A stretch of 64,000 bases of DNA, taken from NCBI RefSeq assembly GCF_013409625.1, contig NZ_JACCBF010000001.1, positions 3,785,001 through 3,849,000 on the forward strand. Direction: 5' to 3'. The stretch comes from Nocardioides kongjuensis. GTDB taxonomy: Bacteria > Actinomycetota > Actinomycetes > Propionibacteriales > Nocardioidaceae. The first letter of the stretch is position 1. Every line of letters begins with the position of its first letter. The notes below the pieces were generated by a model, which ran no database searches, had not been told where the DNA came from, and was given only the letters and a program-made list of their open reading frames with translations. A program made the translations under genes and the position numbers. Positions 1 to 10,214 of this stretch are shown one piece after another.

Positions 1-3000
1 CTTGAGCTTCTTGCCGACCTTGGCCGTGCCGCTCAGCGTCGGCTTGCCACTCACCTGCAGCTTCCCGAGGACGACCGGCGCGGTCAGCGCGGACAGCGCC
101 GGGACGCCGGTGAAGCCGGCCTTGACCGGGGTCACCTCGACCACGAGCGACCAGCCGACGACACCCGGCGGGACCACGAACGTCCTGCCCGTGCCGATCG
201 GGGTCTTCGAGCCGACCTGGAACCACCGGTAGGTGAAGCTGTCCGGCGTCGTGGACCAGGTGCCGTCCTGCGCGGTCAGCGTCTGCCCGACCTGCGCCGT
301 GCCGATGATGCCCGGCTTGCTCGTGGCCGTCACGGCGGTCGGCGGTACGACGGCGCCGGTGCCCACGGACTCCACCGAGCTGGGCGCGTAGCCGTCCACC
401 GTGGCGGTGACCTCGACGGTGAGCGTCCTGCCCTCGGCGCTGGCCGGGACGACGAGCTGTTTGCCGGTGGCGTCCGGGATCGGCGTGCCGTCCTGGAACC
501 ACTGGTAGGCGAAGCCGTCCGCTGCCGGAGCCGGCGTCCAGGTGCCCGGGTTCGCCGTCAGCGTCTTGCCGACCTGGGCCGTCCCGCTCACCGACGGGGC
601 GGTGTTGTTCACCAGGTCTCCGAGGGCGACCGCGCCGGAGGGCGCGGAGGTGGCGACCCCGTCGTGGTACGCCGGCGCCTTCGCGGTGACCTCGACGGTG
701 AGGGCCCTGCCGGCGGCACCGGCCGGGACGCTGAGGTCCTTCCCGGTGCCGATCGGGGTCGCCGTGCCGGCCTGGAACCAGCGGTAGGTGTAGCTGTCCG
801 GCGTCGCCGACCAGGTGCCGTTGCCGGCCGAGACCTGCTTGCCGACCTTGACGGTGCCGGTGATCGTCGGGGCGTCGTTGCTCGCCAGGTCGCCGAGGGC
901 GACAGCAGCCGTCGGGTCGGAGGTCGCGGTGCCCTGCTGGTTGTAGCCGAGCTTCTGCGGCGTGACCTTCACGGTCAGCGTCTTGTCGAGCGCCGACGCG
1001 GGGACCACGAGGTGCTTGCCGGTGCCGAGCGAGTCCGGCGAGCCGGCCTGGAACCACTCGTACCTGTAGGAGCCCGGCATCGCCGACCAGGTGCCGTCGC
1101 TCGCCGTGACCGTGCCGCCGACCTTCACGTCACCGGTGATCGCCGGCTTGGTGATGTTGGTGAACGTGCCAGCGGCGACCGGGGCCGTCGGGTCCGAGAC
1201 CACCGTGCTGTCGCCGTAGCCCGGCTTGGCTGCGGTCACCTCGACCGTGAGCGCCTTGCCGAGCGCACCGGCCGGGACCTCCAGCGTCTTGGCGGTACCG
1301 ATCGGGTCGGCCTTGCCGGCCTGGAACCAGCGGTAGGTGAGTGTGGGGGTCGTCGGCGCGCCGGTCGCAGTCCAGCTGCCGTCGCTCGCCGTCACCGTGC
1401 CGCCGACCTTCACGTCACCGGTGATCGCCGGCTTGGCGGTGTTGTCGAGCCCGCCCGCAGCGACCGCGGCGGTCGGGTCCGAGGTGGCATTGGCGCTCGC
1501 GTGGCCGGCCTTGGTCGCCGTGACCTTGACCGTCAGCGTCTTGTTGAGCGCACCCACGGGGACCACGAGCTCCTTCCCGGTGCCGATGGCGCTCGGCGTA
1601 CCGGACTGGAACCACTCGTAGGTGTAGGCGTCCGGGGTCGCCGACCAGGTGCCCTCGAGGGCCGTGACGGTGCTGCCGACGGTGGCGGCGCCGGAGATGC
1701 TCGGCTTGGCGGTGCTGGTGAGCACACCCTGGGTGACGACGGCCGACGGGCTGGAGGTCGCGACGCCGGTGGCGTACCCGGCCTTCGTCGCGGTGACCTC
1801 GACGGTCAGCGTCTTGCCGAGCGCGCCGGCGGGGACCACGAGGTCCTTGCCGGTGGCGTTCGCGATGAGCGTGCCGTCCTGGAACCAGCGGTAGGCGAAC
1901 GCGTCCGGCGTCGCCGACCAGGTGCCGGGGTCGGCCGTGACGGTCTCGCCCACCTTCGGGTCGGCGTCCGGGATCGACGGGGCCGTGTCGCTGAACAGGG
2001 ACAGGCCGAGCGTCGCGTCGACGTGCGGCTCGTCCGCGCCCGCGACCACGACGGTGTCGGCGTCGGCCAGGGTGTGGCTGTCGTCGTAGAACTCGTCGGT
2101 GAACGAGCCGTCCCACGAGGTGAAGCCGATCCGGTAGCTGCCGTCCGGGACCAGGGCGGCGTAGTTGCCGTGCCGGTCGGACCAGGTCCAGGCGACCTCG
2201 GTCCACTCGCCGCCGTCCTGGGCGTACACCGTGACGAAGGCGTCCTCGACCGGGACGTGTGCGTTGTCGGTGAGCGTGCCGGAGATCTTCGACCCCTCGG
2301 CGAGGGCGGCATCGATGTCGGGCGTGACGGTGGCCGGGCCGGCGATCGTGACGCCGACGCCCTGCTCCGGGGTCGCCGCGTCGTCGTAGAACTCGCTCAG
2401 GTAGCGGCACCCCGCGCCCCAGCAGTCCTCGGAGAAGCCGACCCGGTGGGTGCCCGGAGGCGCGTACAGCGTGTAGTCGCCGTTGGCGTCGGTGGTCGCG
2501 AAGCCGACCGGGCTCCAGTCGGTGTAGGTCTCACCGTCGTACTCGTAGGTCTCCTCGTCGAGGGCGACGACCTGGATGTCGGCGAGCGGAGCGCCGCCGT
2601 CCTCGGCAGTCACGGTGCCGGTGATCTTGCCGTTCTTCGCGAGCGTTGCGTTGAACCCGGGGTACGACGCCGGCGCGGTCACCGCCACGTTGGCGGCCGC
2701 CTCGACCGTGGCCACGTTGTTCCAGTACTCCCGCTGGTACAGGTCCGTGCAGGGCTCGCCGCCGGGGCAGCCGTCGTCGAACGAGACCCGGTAGCTGCCG
2801 GTGGGCACGTAGAGGGTGTAGGCGCCGGCGTCGTCGGCGTCGGCCCAGGCGACGGGCTCCCAGTAGGTGTAGGTCTCGCCCTCGTAGAACTCGGTGACCT
2901 TCTTCCACGCCGCGACCTCGGCGTGTGCGATCGCCGCGCCGCCGTCCTCGGCGGTGACGGTGCCGGTGATCCTGGCGTTCTTCGACAGGGCGCCGCTGAT

Positions 3001-4026
3001 GCCGGTCACCGTCCCGCTGTTGGGGACCGTGACGTCGGTGGCGGTCTCGACGGTGTCCTTGTTGTTCCAGAACTCGGGCTTGTAGACCGCGCTGCAGGGG
3101 CCGTCGTCGGTGCAGGCGTTGTCGAACTGGACCCGGTAGGTGCCGGGGGCCAGGTAGAGCTCGTAGGTGCCGGATGCGTCGGCAACGGCGCCGCGGGTCG
3201 GCTCCCACTCCGCGGTGCCGTCGTACTGGACCTGCTGGTAGGCCGTGACCTGCGCGCCGGGGATCGCGGCACCGCCGACCTCGGCGGTGACCTTGCCGGT
3301 CACCTTGGCGTTGGGGACCATCTTGACGTTGATGCCGGTGCGGCCCGCGGACGTCAGCACCACGTTGGTGCCGGTCTCGACGGTCGAGGCGTTGGCGTAG
3401 TAGACCTCGCGCAGGTGGTTGTCGGGGACCGAGAAGCCGACCCGGTAGGTGCCCGGCGCGGCATACACCGTGTAGGTGCCGTTGCTGCCCGTGGTCGCCC
3501 AGCCGGCGCAGTCCCACCAGGTGTCGCCGTCGTAGGTGACCTGCTGGTAGAGGCAGACCTCGGCGTCCGGCACCGCGGCGTTCAGCAGGCCGGTGCCGAC
3601 GCGGCCCTTGACCGCGGCGTTCGGGGCCATCACGAGGTCGACGTCCCCGACCGGCGGGACCAGGTCAGCGGCGTTGACCTCGTCGGTGCCGCCGAAGAAG
3701 GTGGCGGCGTACCGGTTGTCGTCGCTGTAGGCGCCGACGTGGTAGGTGTCCGCCGGGAGGTCGAAGCTGTACGCGCCGCCCGGCCCGCTGATGGTGTCGT
3801 CACACCAGTACCAGTCGCCGTCCTCGTTGCAGAACGCCACGACGGTCATGCCGGCCAGTGGCGTGCCGGTGCCGGCCGCGGTGACGGTGCCGCTGATGCT
3901 GCCCGCCGCGGCGTTCGCGACCGGCGCCGTGGCGGTGGTCAGCGCGACCAGGCCGACGAGGGCCAGCGCGGTGGTCAGCACCGCGGTGAGCAGGCGGACC
4001 ACCGGTCCGCGGGCGTGCGCCTCCAT
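1..4026 (-). CDS. Large secreted repeat protein (carboxypeptidase-regulatory-like plus Ig-like repeats), C-terminus cut by window edge
   Basis: The first about 1,340 residues of a cell-surface or secreted protein are visible; the 3' end lies outside the window. An N-terminal signal peptide (hydrophobic LLTAVLTTALALVGLVAL, then AxA-type cleavage near ANAAA) is followed by about six Cna-B/carboxypeptidase-regulatory-like units, each ending in a TYRVGF- or TYRVQF-like strand. At least seven tandem Ig-like units of about 92 residues follow (YTYRWFQ...GKDLVVPA...VSGTAKVGKTLTA), spaced about 275 bp apart. I chose the ATG at 4026 because GGGGAG lies 7 nt upstream; an in-frame ATG at 4041 is possible. 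Likely an adhesin or extracellular matrix protein; the ligand is unknown and an anchor cannot be assessed. Confidence 0.85.
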   Translation of the reverse strand, partial: MEAHARGPVVRLLTAVLTTALALVGLVALTTATAPVANAAAGSISGTVTAAGTGTPLAGMTVVAFCNEDGDWYWCDDTISGPGGAYSFDLPADTYHVGAYSDDNRYAATFFGGTDEVNAADLVPPVGDVDLVMAPNAAVKGRVGTGLLNAAVPDAEVCLYQQVTYDGDTWWDCAGWATTGSNGTYTVYAAPGTYRVGFSVPDNHLREVYYANASTVETGTNVVLTSAGRTGINVKMVPNAKVTGKVTAEVGGAAIPGAQVTAYQQVQYDGTAEWEPTRGAVADASGTYELYLAPGTYRVQFDNACTDDGPCSAVYKPEFWNNKDTVETATDVTVPNSGTVTGISGALSKNARITGTVTAEDGGAAIAHAEVAAWKKVTEFYEGETYTYWEPVAWADADDAGAYTLYVPTGSYRVSFDDGCPGGEPCTDLYQREYWNNVATVEAAANVAVTAPASYPGFNATLAKNGKITGTVTAEDGGAPLADIQVVALDEETYEYDGETYTDWSPVGFATTDANGDYTLYAPPGTHRVGFSEDCWGAGCRYLSEFYDDAATPEQGVGVTIAGPATVTPDIDAALAEGSKISGTLTDNAHVPVEDAFVTVYAQDGGEWTEVAWTWSDRHGNYAALVPDGSYRIGFTSWDGSFTDEFYDDSHTLADADTVVVAGADEPHVDATLGLSLFSDTAPSIPDADPKVGETVTADPGTWSATPDAFAYRWFQDGTLIANATGKDLVVPAGALGKTLTVEVTATKAGYATGVATSSPSAVVTQGVLTSTAKPSISGAATVGSTVTALEGTWSATPDAYTYEWFQSGTPSAIGTGKELVVPVGALNKTLTVKVTATKAGHASANATSDPTAAVAAGGLDNTAKPAITGDVKVGGTVTASDGSWTATGAPTTPTLTYRWFQAGKADPIGTAKTLEVPAGALGKALTVEVTAAKPGYGDSTVVSDPTAPVAAGTFTNITKPAITGDVKVGGTVTASDGTWSAMPGSYRYEWFQAGSPDSLGTGKHLVVPASALDKTLTVKVTPQKLGYNQQGTATSDPTAAVALGDLASNDAPTITGTVKVGKQVSAGNGTWSATPDSYTYRWFQAGTATPIGTGKDLSVPAGAAGRALTVEVTAKAPAYHDGVATSAPSGAVALGDLVNNTAPSVSGTAQVGKTLTANPGTWTPAPAADGFAYQWFQDGTPIPDATGKQLVVPASAEGRTLTVEVTATVDGYAPSSVESVGTGAVVPPTAVTATSKPGIIGTAQVGQTLTAQDGTWSTTPDSFTYRWFQVGSKTPIGTGRTFVVPPGVVGWSLVVEVTPVKAGFTGVPALSALTAPVVLGKLQVSGKPTLSGTAKVGKKLK

Positions 4027-4158
4027 CAATCGACTCCCCATAGTCGTGTGCGCCGCACGTCCCGGAGACCTGCGGCTGCTCGGCGGAGGTTAACCAGCGC
4101 GAGCAGCCCGTGTCCGGCGATCCGCAGAAGTTGTGCAGACCGGTCTCAAATCCGGTCC

Positions 4159-4728
4159 TCACCAATTCCGGGTCGGCGGTACGACGCCCCGGCAGTCGAC
4201 CTCGGCGCTGGTGATCCGCTCGACCTGCCAGCCGCCGGTCGCCTGGGTCACCCGGAAGGTCATCCCGACGACGTCGCGGGAGCGGGTCCGACGGACCGAC
4301 CTCGACTCCTGCGACCACCCGGAGACCTGCACGCAGGCCTCGACCTCGCGCTCCGTGTCGCCGACCGGGCGCACGCCCAGGGGCGCGACCGGCAGCGGGC
4401 CGGGGAGGTAGCGGCCCCACTCGGGCGCGGCGTGGCGCTCCATCCACTCCCGGACCGCCGGCGCGTCGGCCACGCCCGTGAAGGAGTGGTCGCCCTGGTT
4501 GATCGCCCGCGCGTACGCCGCCGCCCACGTGTCGATCGCCCGGCCCTGGGGGCTGGTGGCCACGTCGGTGTCGATCGTGGGGGCCGGCGCGGTCTGCGGC
4601 GGCGTGCTCGGCGCCGTCGGGTTCGCGTCGGTGCCGGCGTCCGTGTCCCCACCGTCGGAGGAGCAGCCGGTGGTGAGCACGAGCAGGGTCGCGGCGACGA
4701 GGACGGCGGGACGGCGGATCGAGAGCAT
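4159..4728 (-). CDS. DUF6318-like lipoprotein
   Basis: A 189-residue predicted lipoprotein. A short basic N-terminus and hydrophobic stretch end in the lipobox LTTGC, followed by an acidic Ser/Thr/Pro linker to about residue 60 and a compact domain (AIDTWAAAYARAINQGD...VREWMERHAAPEWGRYL) that resembles the actinobacterial DUF6318 family. Function is unknown; it should sit on the outer face of the membrane. The start at 4728 is chosen because a GATAAT -10 box (4741-4736) ends 7 nt upstream, which suggests leaderless initiation; the in-frame ATG at 4737 overlaps that box. It lies just downstream of the methyltransferase gene but appears to have its own promoter. Confidence 0.75.
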   Translation of the reverse strand: MLSIRRPAVLVAATLLVLTTGCSSDGGDTDAGTDANPTAPSTPPQTAPAPTIDTDVATSPQGRAIDTWAAAYARAINQGDHSFTGVADAPAVREWMERHAAPEWGRYLPGPLPVAPLGVRPVGDTEREVEACVQVSGWSQESRSVRRTRSRDVVGMTFRVTQATGGWQVERITSAEVDCRGVVPPTRNW

Positions 4729-4749
4729 GGGGCGCATTATCGCCTCGCG

Positions 4750-5799
4750 TCAGCCGGCCGCGGCCATGGCCGCCTCGACCTTCGCGGTCGGCCCGGCGAC
4801 GAAGACGTACTCCACGTTGCGCAGCCGCGACACGGTCCCGACCTTCTTGCCCGAGGGGCTGTGGATGCCGATCTGCGCGCCGACGTAGCGCTTGCTGTCG
4901 AACTCGAGCATCCGCACGTCCTCGTGCCCCGCGTGGCGCAACGAGTCCATCATCTGCTCGGCGGTGATCCACGACTCGTCGTTGTAGGACACGACGACGA
5001 CCTCGGCCCGGGCGCGCCGGACCAGGTCCGCGAACGCCGCGGGCATCTCCCGCTGGGCGTTGAAGACGCTCCTGGTCCCCGGGTCCCGGCTGTCGATCCG
5101 CTTGCACGCCACCCCGTAGTGCTCGGGTGCGTCCCAGCGGACGAGGGTCTCCCAGATGTGGTAGTTCGTGAAGTAGCGGTGCTGGTTGTAGGGCGGGTCG
5201 AGGTACATCAGGTCGACCGCCGGCAGCACGTCGACGGTCTGCATCGCGTCCCCGCCGATCGTCGTACCGCTGCCGGGGAGGAGCTCGGGCCGGCGCAGCA
5301 CCAGGTCGTTGTGGGACCGCGGCGCCCACTGCTTGAGGTAGGCCATCTGCACGCCCGTGGTCGAGTCGACCCGGTCGGCCGCCAGCATCAGGCTGGTCAA
5401 CAGGATCGGGTAGAGCGGCGAGCCCCGGTGCTCGCTCTCCAGCGCGTTGCGGATCGCGTCCACCCGGGCGCCGTTCTTGGGCTGGAAGAACCGCGACTGC
5501 ACGCAGAACGTCTCCGTGAAGTAGCCCGCCTCGCCCGGCAGCGCCGCCAGCCGCTTGAGCTCGTTGTCCAGCTCCTGCAGGTCGACGTCGCGTGCGTCGG
5601 TCGCGACGTAGCAGTCGCTGAGCACCTGGCTGTACGTCGCCAGGTCGGTCGCCGTCACGACCAGGCCCCGTCGCTTGAACTCCTGCGCGACCCGCGTCGT
5701 GCCGGTGAACAGGTCGACCGCCGTCCGTGCCCCCACCGCCTCGGCGATGTCGCCGAGCACGGGGACCAGGGTCCGCTTGGACCCCAGGTACTTGAGCAC
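4750..5799 (-). CDS. D12-class DNA adenine N6-methyltransferase (Dam-like, solitary)
   Basis: A 349-residue protein with the features of D12/Dam-type adenine methyltransferases: N-terminal KYLGSKR, the AdoMet-binding DLFTGTTRVA (FTG at residues 31-33) and the catalytic DPPY at 201-204 in the context YLDPPYNQHRYF. It transfers a methyl group from S-adenosylmethionine to adenine in a specific DNA site, which cannot be read from the sequence. No restriction endonuclease gene lies nearby, so it is an orphan methylase or the partner lies outside. The GTG start is supported by TAGCCT at 5811-5806, 6 nt upstream, typical of a leaderless transcript. All key motifs are intact. Confidence 0.85.
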   Translation of the reverse strand: MLKYLGSKRTLVPVLGDIAEAVGARTAVDLFTGTTRVAQEFKRRGLVVTATDLATYSQVLSDCYVATDARDVDLQELDNELKRLAALPGEAGYFTETFCVQSRFFQPKNGARVDAIRNALESEHRGSPLYPILLTSLMLAADRVDSTTGVQMAYLKQWAPRSHNDLVLRRPELLPGSGTTIGGDAMQTVDVLPAVDLMYLDPPYNQHRYFTNYHIWETLVRWDAPEHYGVACKRIDSRDPGTRSVFNAQREMPAAFADLVRRARAEVVVVSYNDESWITAEQMMDSLRHAGHEDVRMLEFDSKRYVGAQIGIHSPSGKKVGTVSRLRNVEYVFVAGPTAKVEAAMAAAG

Positions 5800-5872
5800 G
5801 GACCGAGGCTACTTCGCGCAGCGGCGGACGGCGGGACCCGGGCCGCGCGGCCCCACGCCGCGCGGCGGGCAC

Positions 5873-5912
5873 GGGCACGGCGAGTCTCGGGGGGATGATC
5901 GTCGCCGTGCCC
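5873..5912 (-). terminator. Inverted repeat downstream of the histidine phosphatase gene
   Basis: Arms GGGCACGGCGA (5873-5883) and TCGCCGTGCCC (5902-5912) are perfectly complementary over 11 bp with an 18-nt loop. On the minus strand the structure lies about 68 nt past the stop codon of the ptsI-gap-phosphatase operon. There is no U-tract, so it could be an actinobacterial stem-only terminator or merely a stable stem. Confidence 0.4.
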
Positions 5913-5979
5913 AGGCAGCCAGAACGCTAGGAACCGGCCTTGACACGCGCTCCGGCGAACTGTGAAAGGGCCGGGCAGG

Positions 5980-7664
<1,685 letters not shown>

Positions 7665-9356
7665 TCACCCCAGCAGGTCGCGTACGGCCGCACGGGCGGC
7701 GGCCGGGTCGGCGGCGTCGAGGGCCGCCGCTGCCGCGGCGCGGCAGTCGTCGAGGCTCACCCGGCCGAGCGCGACACCGACCGGACGGACGGCCGCGGGT
7801 GCCATCGACAGCGAGGTGATGCCGAGACCGACGAGGACACAGGCCATCAGGGGGTCGGCGGCCGCCTCGCCGCACACGCCGACCGGCTTGTCGGCCGCGG
7901 CGCCGGCCCGGGCGGTGGTCGCCACGAGCTGGAGCACGGCGGGCTGCCAGGCGTCGGTGAGGTGGGCCAGGTTCGTGGCCATCCGGTCCGCGGCCATCGT
8001 GTACTGGGTCAGGTCGTTGGTGCCGATCGAGAGGAAGTCGACGGCCTCGAGCATCCGGTCGGCCAGCAGCGCGGCGCTCGGGACCTCCACCATCACGCCG
8101 GCCCGCAGGCCGCGGTCGCGGACCTTGCCGGCGAACTGCGCCGCCTCGGCCACGGTGGCCACCATCGGGGCCATCACCCAGGTCTCGACCCCCGACTGCT
8201 CGGCGGCCAGCTGGAGCGCGTCGAGCTGCCGGTCGAGCAGCCCCGGGTTGTCGAAGGACAGCCGCAGGCCGCGGACGCCGAGCGCCGGGTTCTCCTCGCC
8301 CTGGTGGGTCGCGAACGCGATCGGCTTGTCGGACCCGGCGTCGAGGGTCCGCGCGACGACGTACCTGCCCACGCCGAAGGCCTCCAGCACGCCCCGGTAG
8401 ATCTCGGCCTGCTCCTCCACCGTGGGCTCGTCGGCCCGGTTGAGGAAGGACAGCTCGGTGCGGAACAGCCCGACGCCCTCCACCGGCGCGCCCGTGGCCG
8501 CCTCGGCCGTCGGGACGTCCGCGACGTTGGCCAGGAGCTTGACCGCGACGTCGTCCGCGGTGCGGGCCGGACCCCGCCACCTCGCCACGGCGGCGCGCTC
8601 CTCGGCGTCGGCCGCGGCCCGGGCTCGGGCGCCGTCGGGGTCGGCGCCGGTGCTCACCGTGCCTGCTGCCCCGTCGACGAGCACCCAGGCGCCGTCCTCG
8701 ATCTCGCCCGCTCCGGCGACGCCCACGACGCAGGGGATGCCGAGCTGGCGGGCGATGATGGCCGTGTGGCTGGTCGGGCCGCCCTTGCCGGTCACCAGCG
8801 CCAGCACCATCGCCGGGTCGAGCAGCGCCGTGTCCGACGGCGCCAGGTCCTTGGCGAGGAGCACCGAGGGAACGAGCGGCGTCGGGACACCGGGCTCGGC
8901 GACACCCACGAGGTGCGCGGTGATCCGTCGCTCGATGTCGTGCAGGTCCGAGACCCGCTCCGCCATCAGCCCTCCCATCTGGGTGAACAGCCCGGCGAAG
9001 TGCTCGACCGCGGTGTGCAGCGCGCGCAGCAGCGGCTCGCCGGCCGCCAGCTGACGGCGCACGACGGAGCGCAGGCCCTTGTCGCGCGCCAGGCCCGCGC
9101 TGGCCGACAGCACCTCGGCTGCTGCACCTGACACGTGGAGGGCCTTCGCGGTGAACCCGTCGGCGACGACGGCCGCCGCCGCGTCGTACGCCGCGAGGGC
9201 CGCCGCGGCGTCGTCGTGGACGACCTCGGCGAAGGCCTCGATCGCGGCGGCCGGGATCTCGCTCCGGGCCAGCAGGGCCGGGCCGTAGACGACGCCGGGG
9301 ACCACCGGCGTGCCGTGCAGCTCACGCTTCGTCTCTCGCAGGAACTCAGTGACCAC
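7665..9356 (-). CDS. ptsI: Phosphotransferase system enzyme I
   Basis: About 563 residues; it takes the phosphate from phosphoenolpyruvate and passes it to HPr. The phosphorylated histidine is at about residue 197 in GGPTSHTAIIARQLG; the PEP-binding barrel follows, with the FRTELSFL and GTNDLTQYTMAADR motifs. The length matches standard enzyme I. I prefer the GTG at 9356 over the in-frame GTG at 9362 because TAATTT (9368-9363) lies exactly 6 nt upstream of 9356, the spacing of a leaderless start. It is divergent from the fruR-fruK-fruA-ptsH operon and shares its control region; gap and a phosphatase gene follow on the same strand. Confidence 0.95.
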   Translation of the reverse strand: MVTEFLRETKRELHGTPVVPGVVYGPALLARSEIPAAAIEAFAEVVHDDAAAALAAYDAAAAVVADGFTAKALHVSGAAAEVLSASAGLARDKGLRSVVRRQLAAGEPLLRALHTAVEHFAGLFTQMGGLMAERVSDLHDIERRITAHLVGVAEPGVPTPLVPSVLLAKDLAPSDTALLDPAMVLALVTGKGGPTSHTAIIARQLGIPCVVGVAGAGEIEDGAWVLVDGAAGTVSTGADPDGARARAAADAEERAAVARWRGPARTADDVAVKLLANVADVPTAEAATGAPVEGVGLFRTELSFLNRADEPTVEEQAEIYRGVLEAFGVGRYVVARTLDAGSDKPIAFATHQGEENPALGVRGLRLSFDNPGLLDRQLDALQLAAEQSGVETWVMAPMVATVAEAAQFAGKVRDRGLRAGVMVEVPSAALLADRMLEAVDFLSIGTNDLTQYTMAADRMATNLAHLTDAWQPAVLQLVATTARAGAAADKPVGVCGEAAADPLMACVLVGLGITSLSMAPAAVRPVGVALGRVSLDDCRAAAAAALDAADPAAARAAVRDLLG

Positions 9357-9362
9357 GATCAC

Positions 9363-9446
9363 AAATTAGCCACACAGACCCCTAGACAGTCAACAGATTC
9401 GGGGATAAAACAACAGAAACACAGATTCGAGGTGAAGGAGGTCCGC
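9363..9446. promoter_or_regulatory. Divergent fru/ptsI control region with direct repeats
   Basis: This 84-bp gap separates ptsI (minus) and fruR (plus). It contains two copies of ACAGATTCG (9393-9401 and 9421-9429), 28 bp apart, and CAACAGA at 9391 and 9411, in unusually AT-rich DNA for this genome. TAATTT at 9368-9363 serves as the ptsI -10 box. GAAGGAGGT (9434-9442) is the fruR ribosome site. The direct repeats are the best candidates for a FruR (DeoR-family) operator; this is inferred from position and repetition only. Confidence 0.6.
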
Positions 9447-10214
9447 ATGTACGCCGAGGAGCGCCAGCAGGCCATGACCCGGCTCCTGCAGGACCGTGGG
9501 CGAGCGTCCGTCGCCGACCTGGCGGGCGAGTTCGCGGTCACGACGGAGACCGTGCGCCGCGACCTCTCCCTGCTCGAGCGGGCCGGCCTCGTGCGCCGGG
9601 TCCACGGCGGCGCGGTCCCCGCGGACTCGCTGGCCGTGATGGAGGCGGCGCTCGCCGAGCGCGACACGGCCCGCGTCGACGAGAAGGAGACGATCGCCCG
9701 GGCCGCGCTCGACCTGCTGCCACCGGCGGGGGGCACGATCCTGCTGGACGCGGGCACCACCACCGCCCGGCTGGCCGGGCTGCTCCCCCGCGACCGCCAG
9801 CTGGTCGTCGTCACGCACGCCATCCCGGTCGCCGCCCGCCTCGCCGGGCTTCCCCACGTCGAGCTGCACCTGCTGCCCGGCCGGGTGCGCCCGACCACCC
9901 ACGCGGCCGTCGGCGCCGGCACCGTCGGGGCACTCGGAGCGTTCCGCGCCGACGTCGCCTTCCTCGGCACGAACGCGGTCGCCGTCGAGCACGGCTGCTC
10001 GACCCCGGACCCCGACGAGGCGGCCGTCAAGCGGGCGATGGTCGACGCCGGACGGCGCGTCGTCGTGCTGGCCGACTCCTCCAAGCTCGACCACGAGGCG
10101 ACGGTCCGGTTCGCCGCGCTCGACGAGGTCGACGTGCTCGTCACCGACGCCGGCGCGGACGCCGAGCAGCGGTCCCGCTTCGCCGCCGCCGGCCCCGAGG
10201 TGGTCGTCGCATGA
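9447..10214 (+). CDS. fruR: DeoR-family transcriptional regulator of the fructose PTS operon
   Basis: A 255-residue DeoR/GlpR-type regulator. The N-terminal winged helix-turn-helix (VADLAGEFAVTTETVRRDLS, residues about 20-45) and the following RRVHGGAV are typical. The C-terminal DeoRC sensor domain contains LDAGTTTARLA, a sugar-phosphate-binding loop. It most likely represses the divergent operons and is relieved by fructose-1-phosphate or a related metabolite, as known for this family. A strong GAAGGAGGT lies 4 nt before the ATG. The stop overlaps the fruK start by 4 bp. Confidence 0.85.
   Translation: MYAEERQQAMTRLLQDRGRASVADLAGEFAVTTETVRRDLSLLERAGLVRRVHGGAVPADSLAVMEAALAERDTARVDEKETIARAALDLLPPAGGTILLDAGTTTARLAGLLPRDRQLVVVTHAIPVAARLAGLPHVELHLLPGRVRPTTHAAVGAGTVGALGAFRADVAFLGTNAVAVEHGCSTPDPDEAAVKRAMVDAGRRVVVLADSSKLDHEATVRFAALDEVDVLVTDAGADAEQRSRFAAAGPEVVVA

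Noticed and set aside
1..1990. CRISPR array in the regularly spaced repeats
   Set aside because: The period of about 275 bp, the in-frame coding and the diverged copies are those of protein repeats, not 30-bp CRISPR repeats with unique spacers.
664..5898. A plus-strand open frame of more than 1,700 codons
   Set aside because: It is Arg/Gly/Asp-rich low-complexity translation opposite three well-supported minus-strand genes; GC-rich DNA yields such antisense frames.
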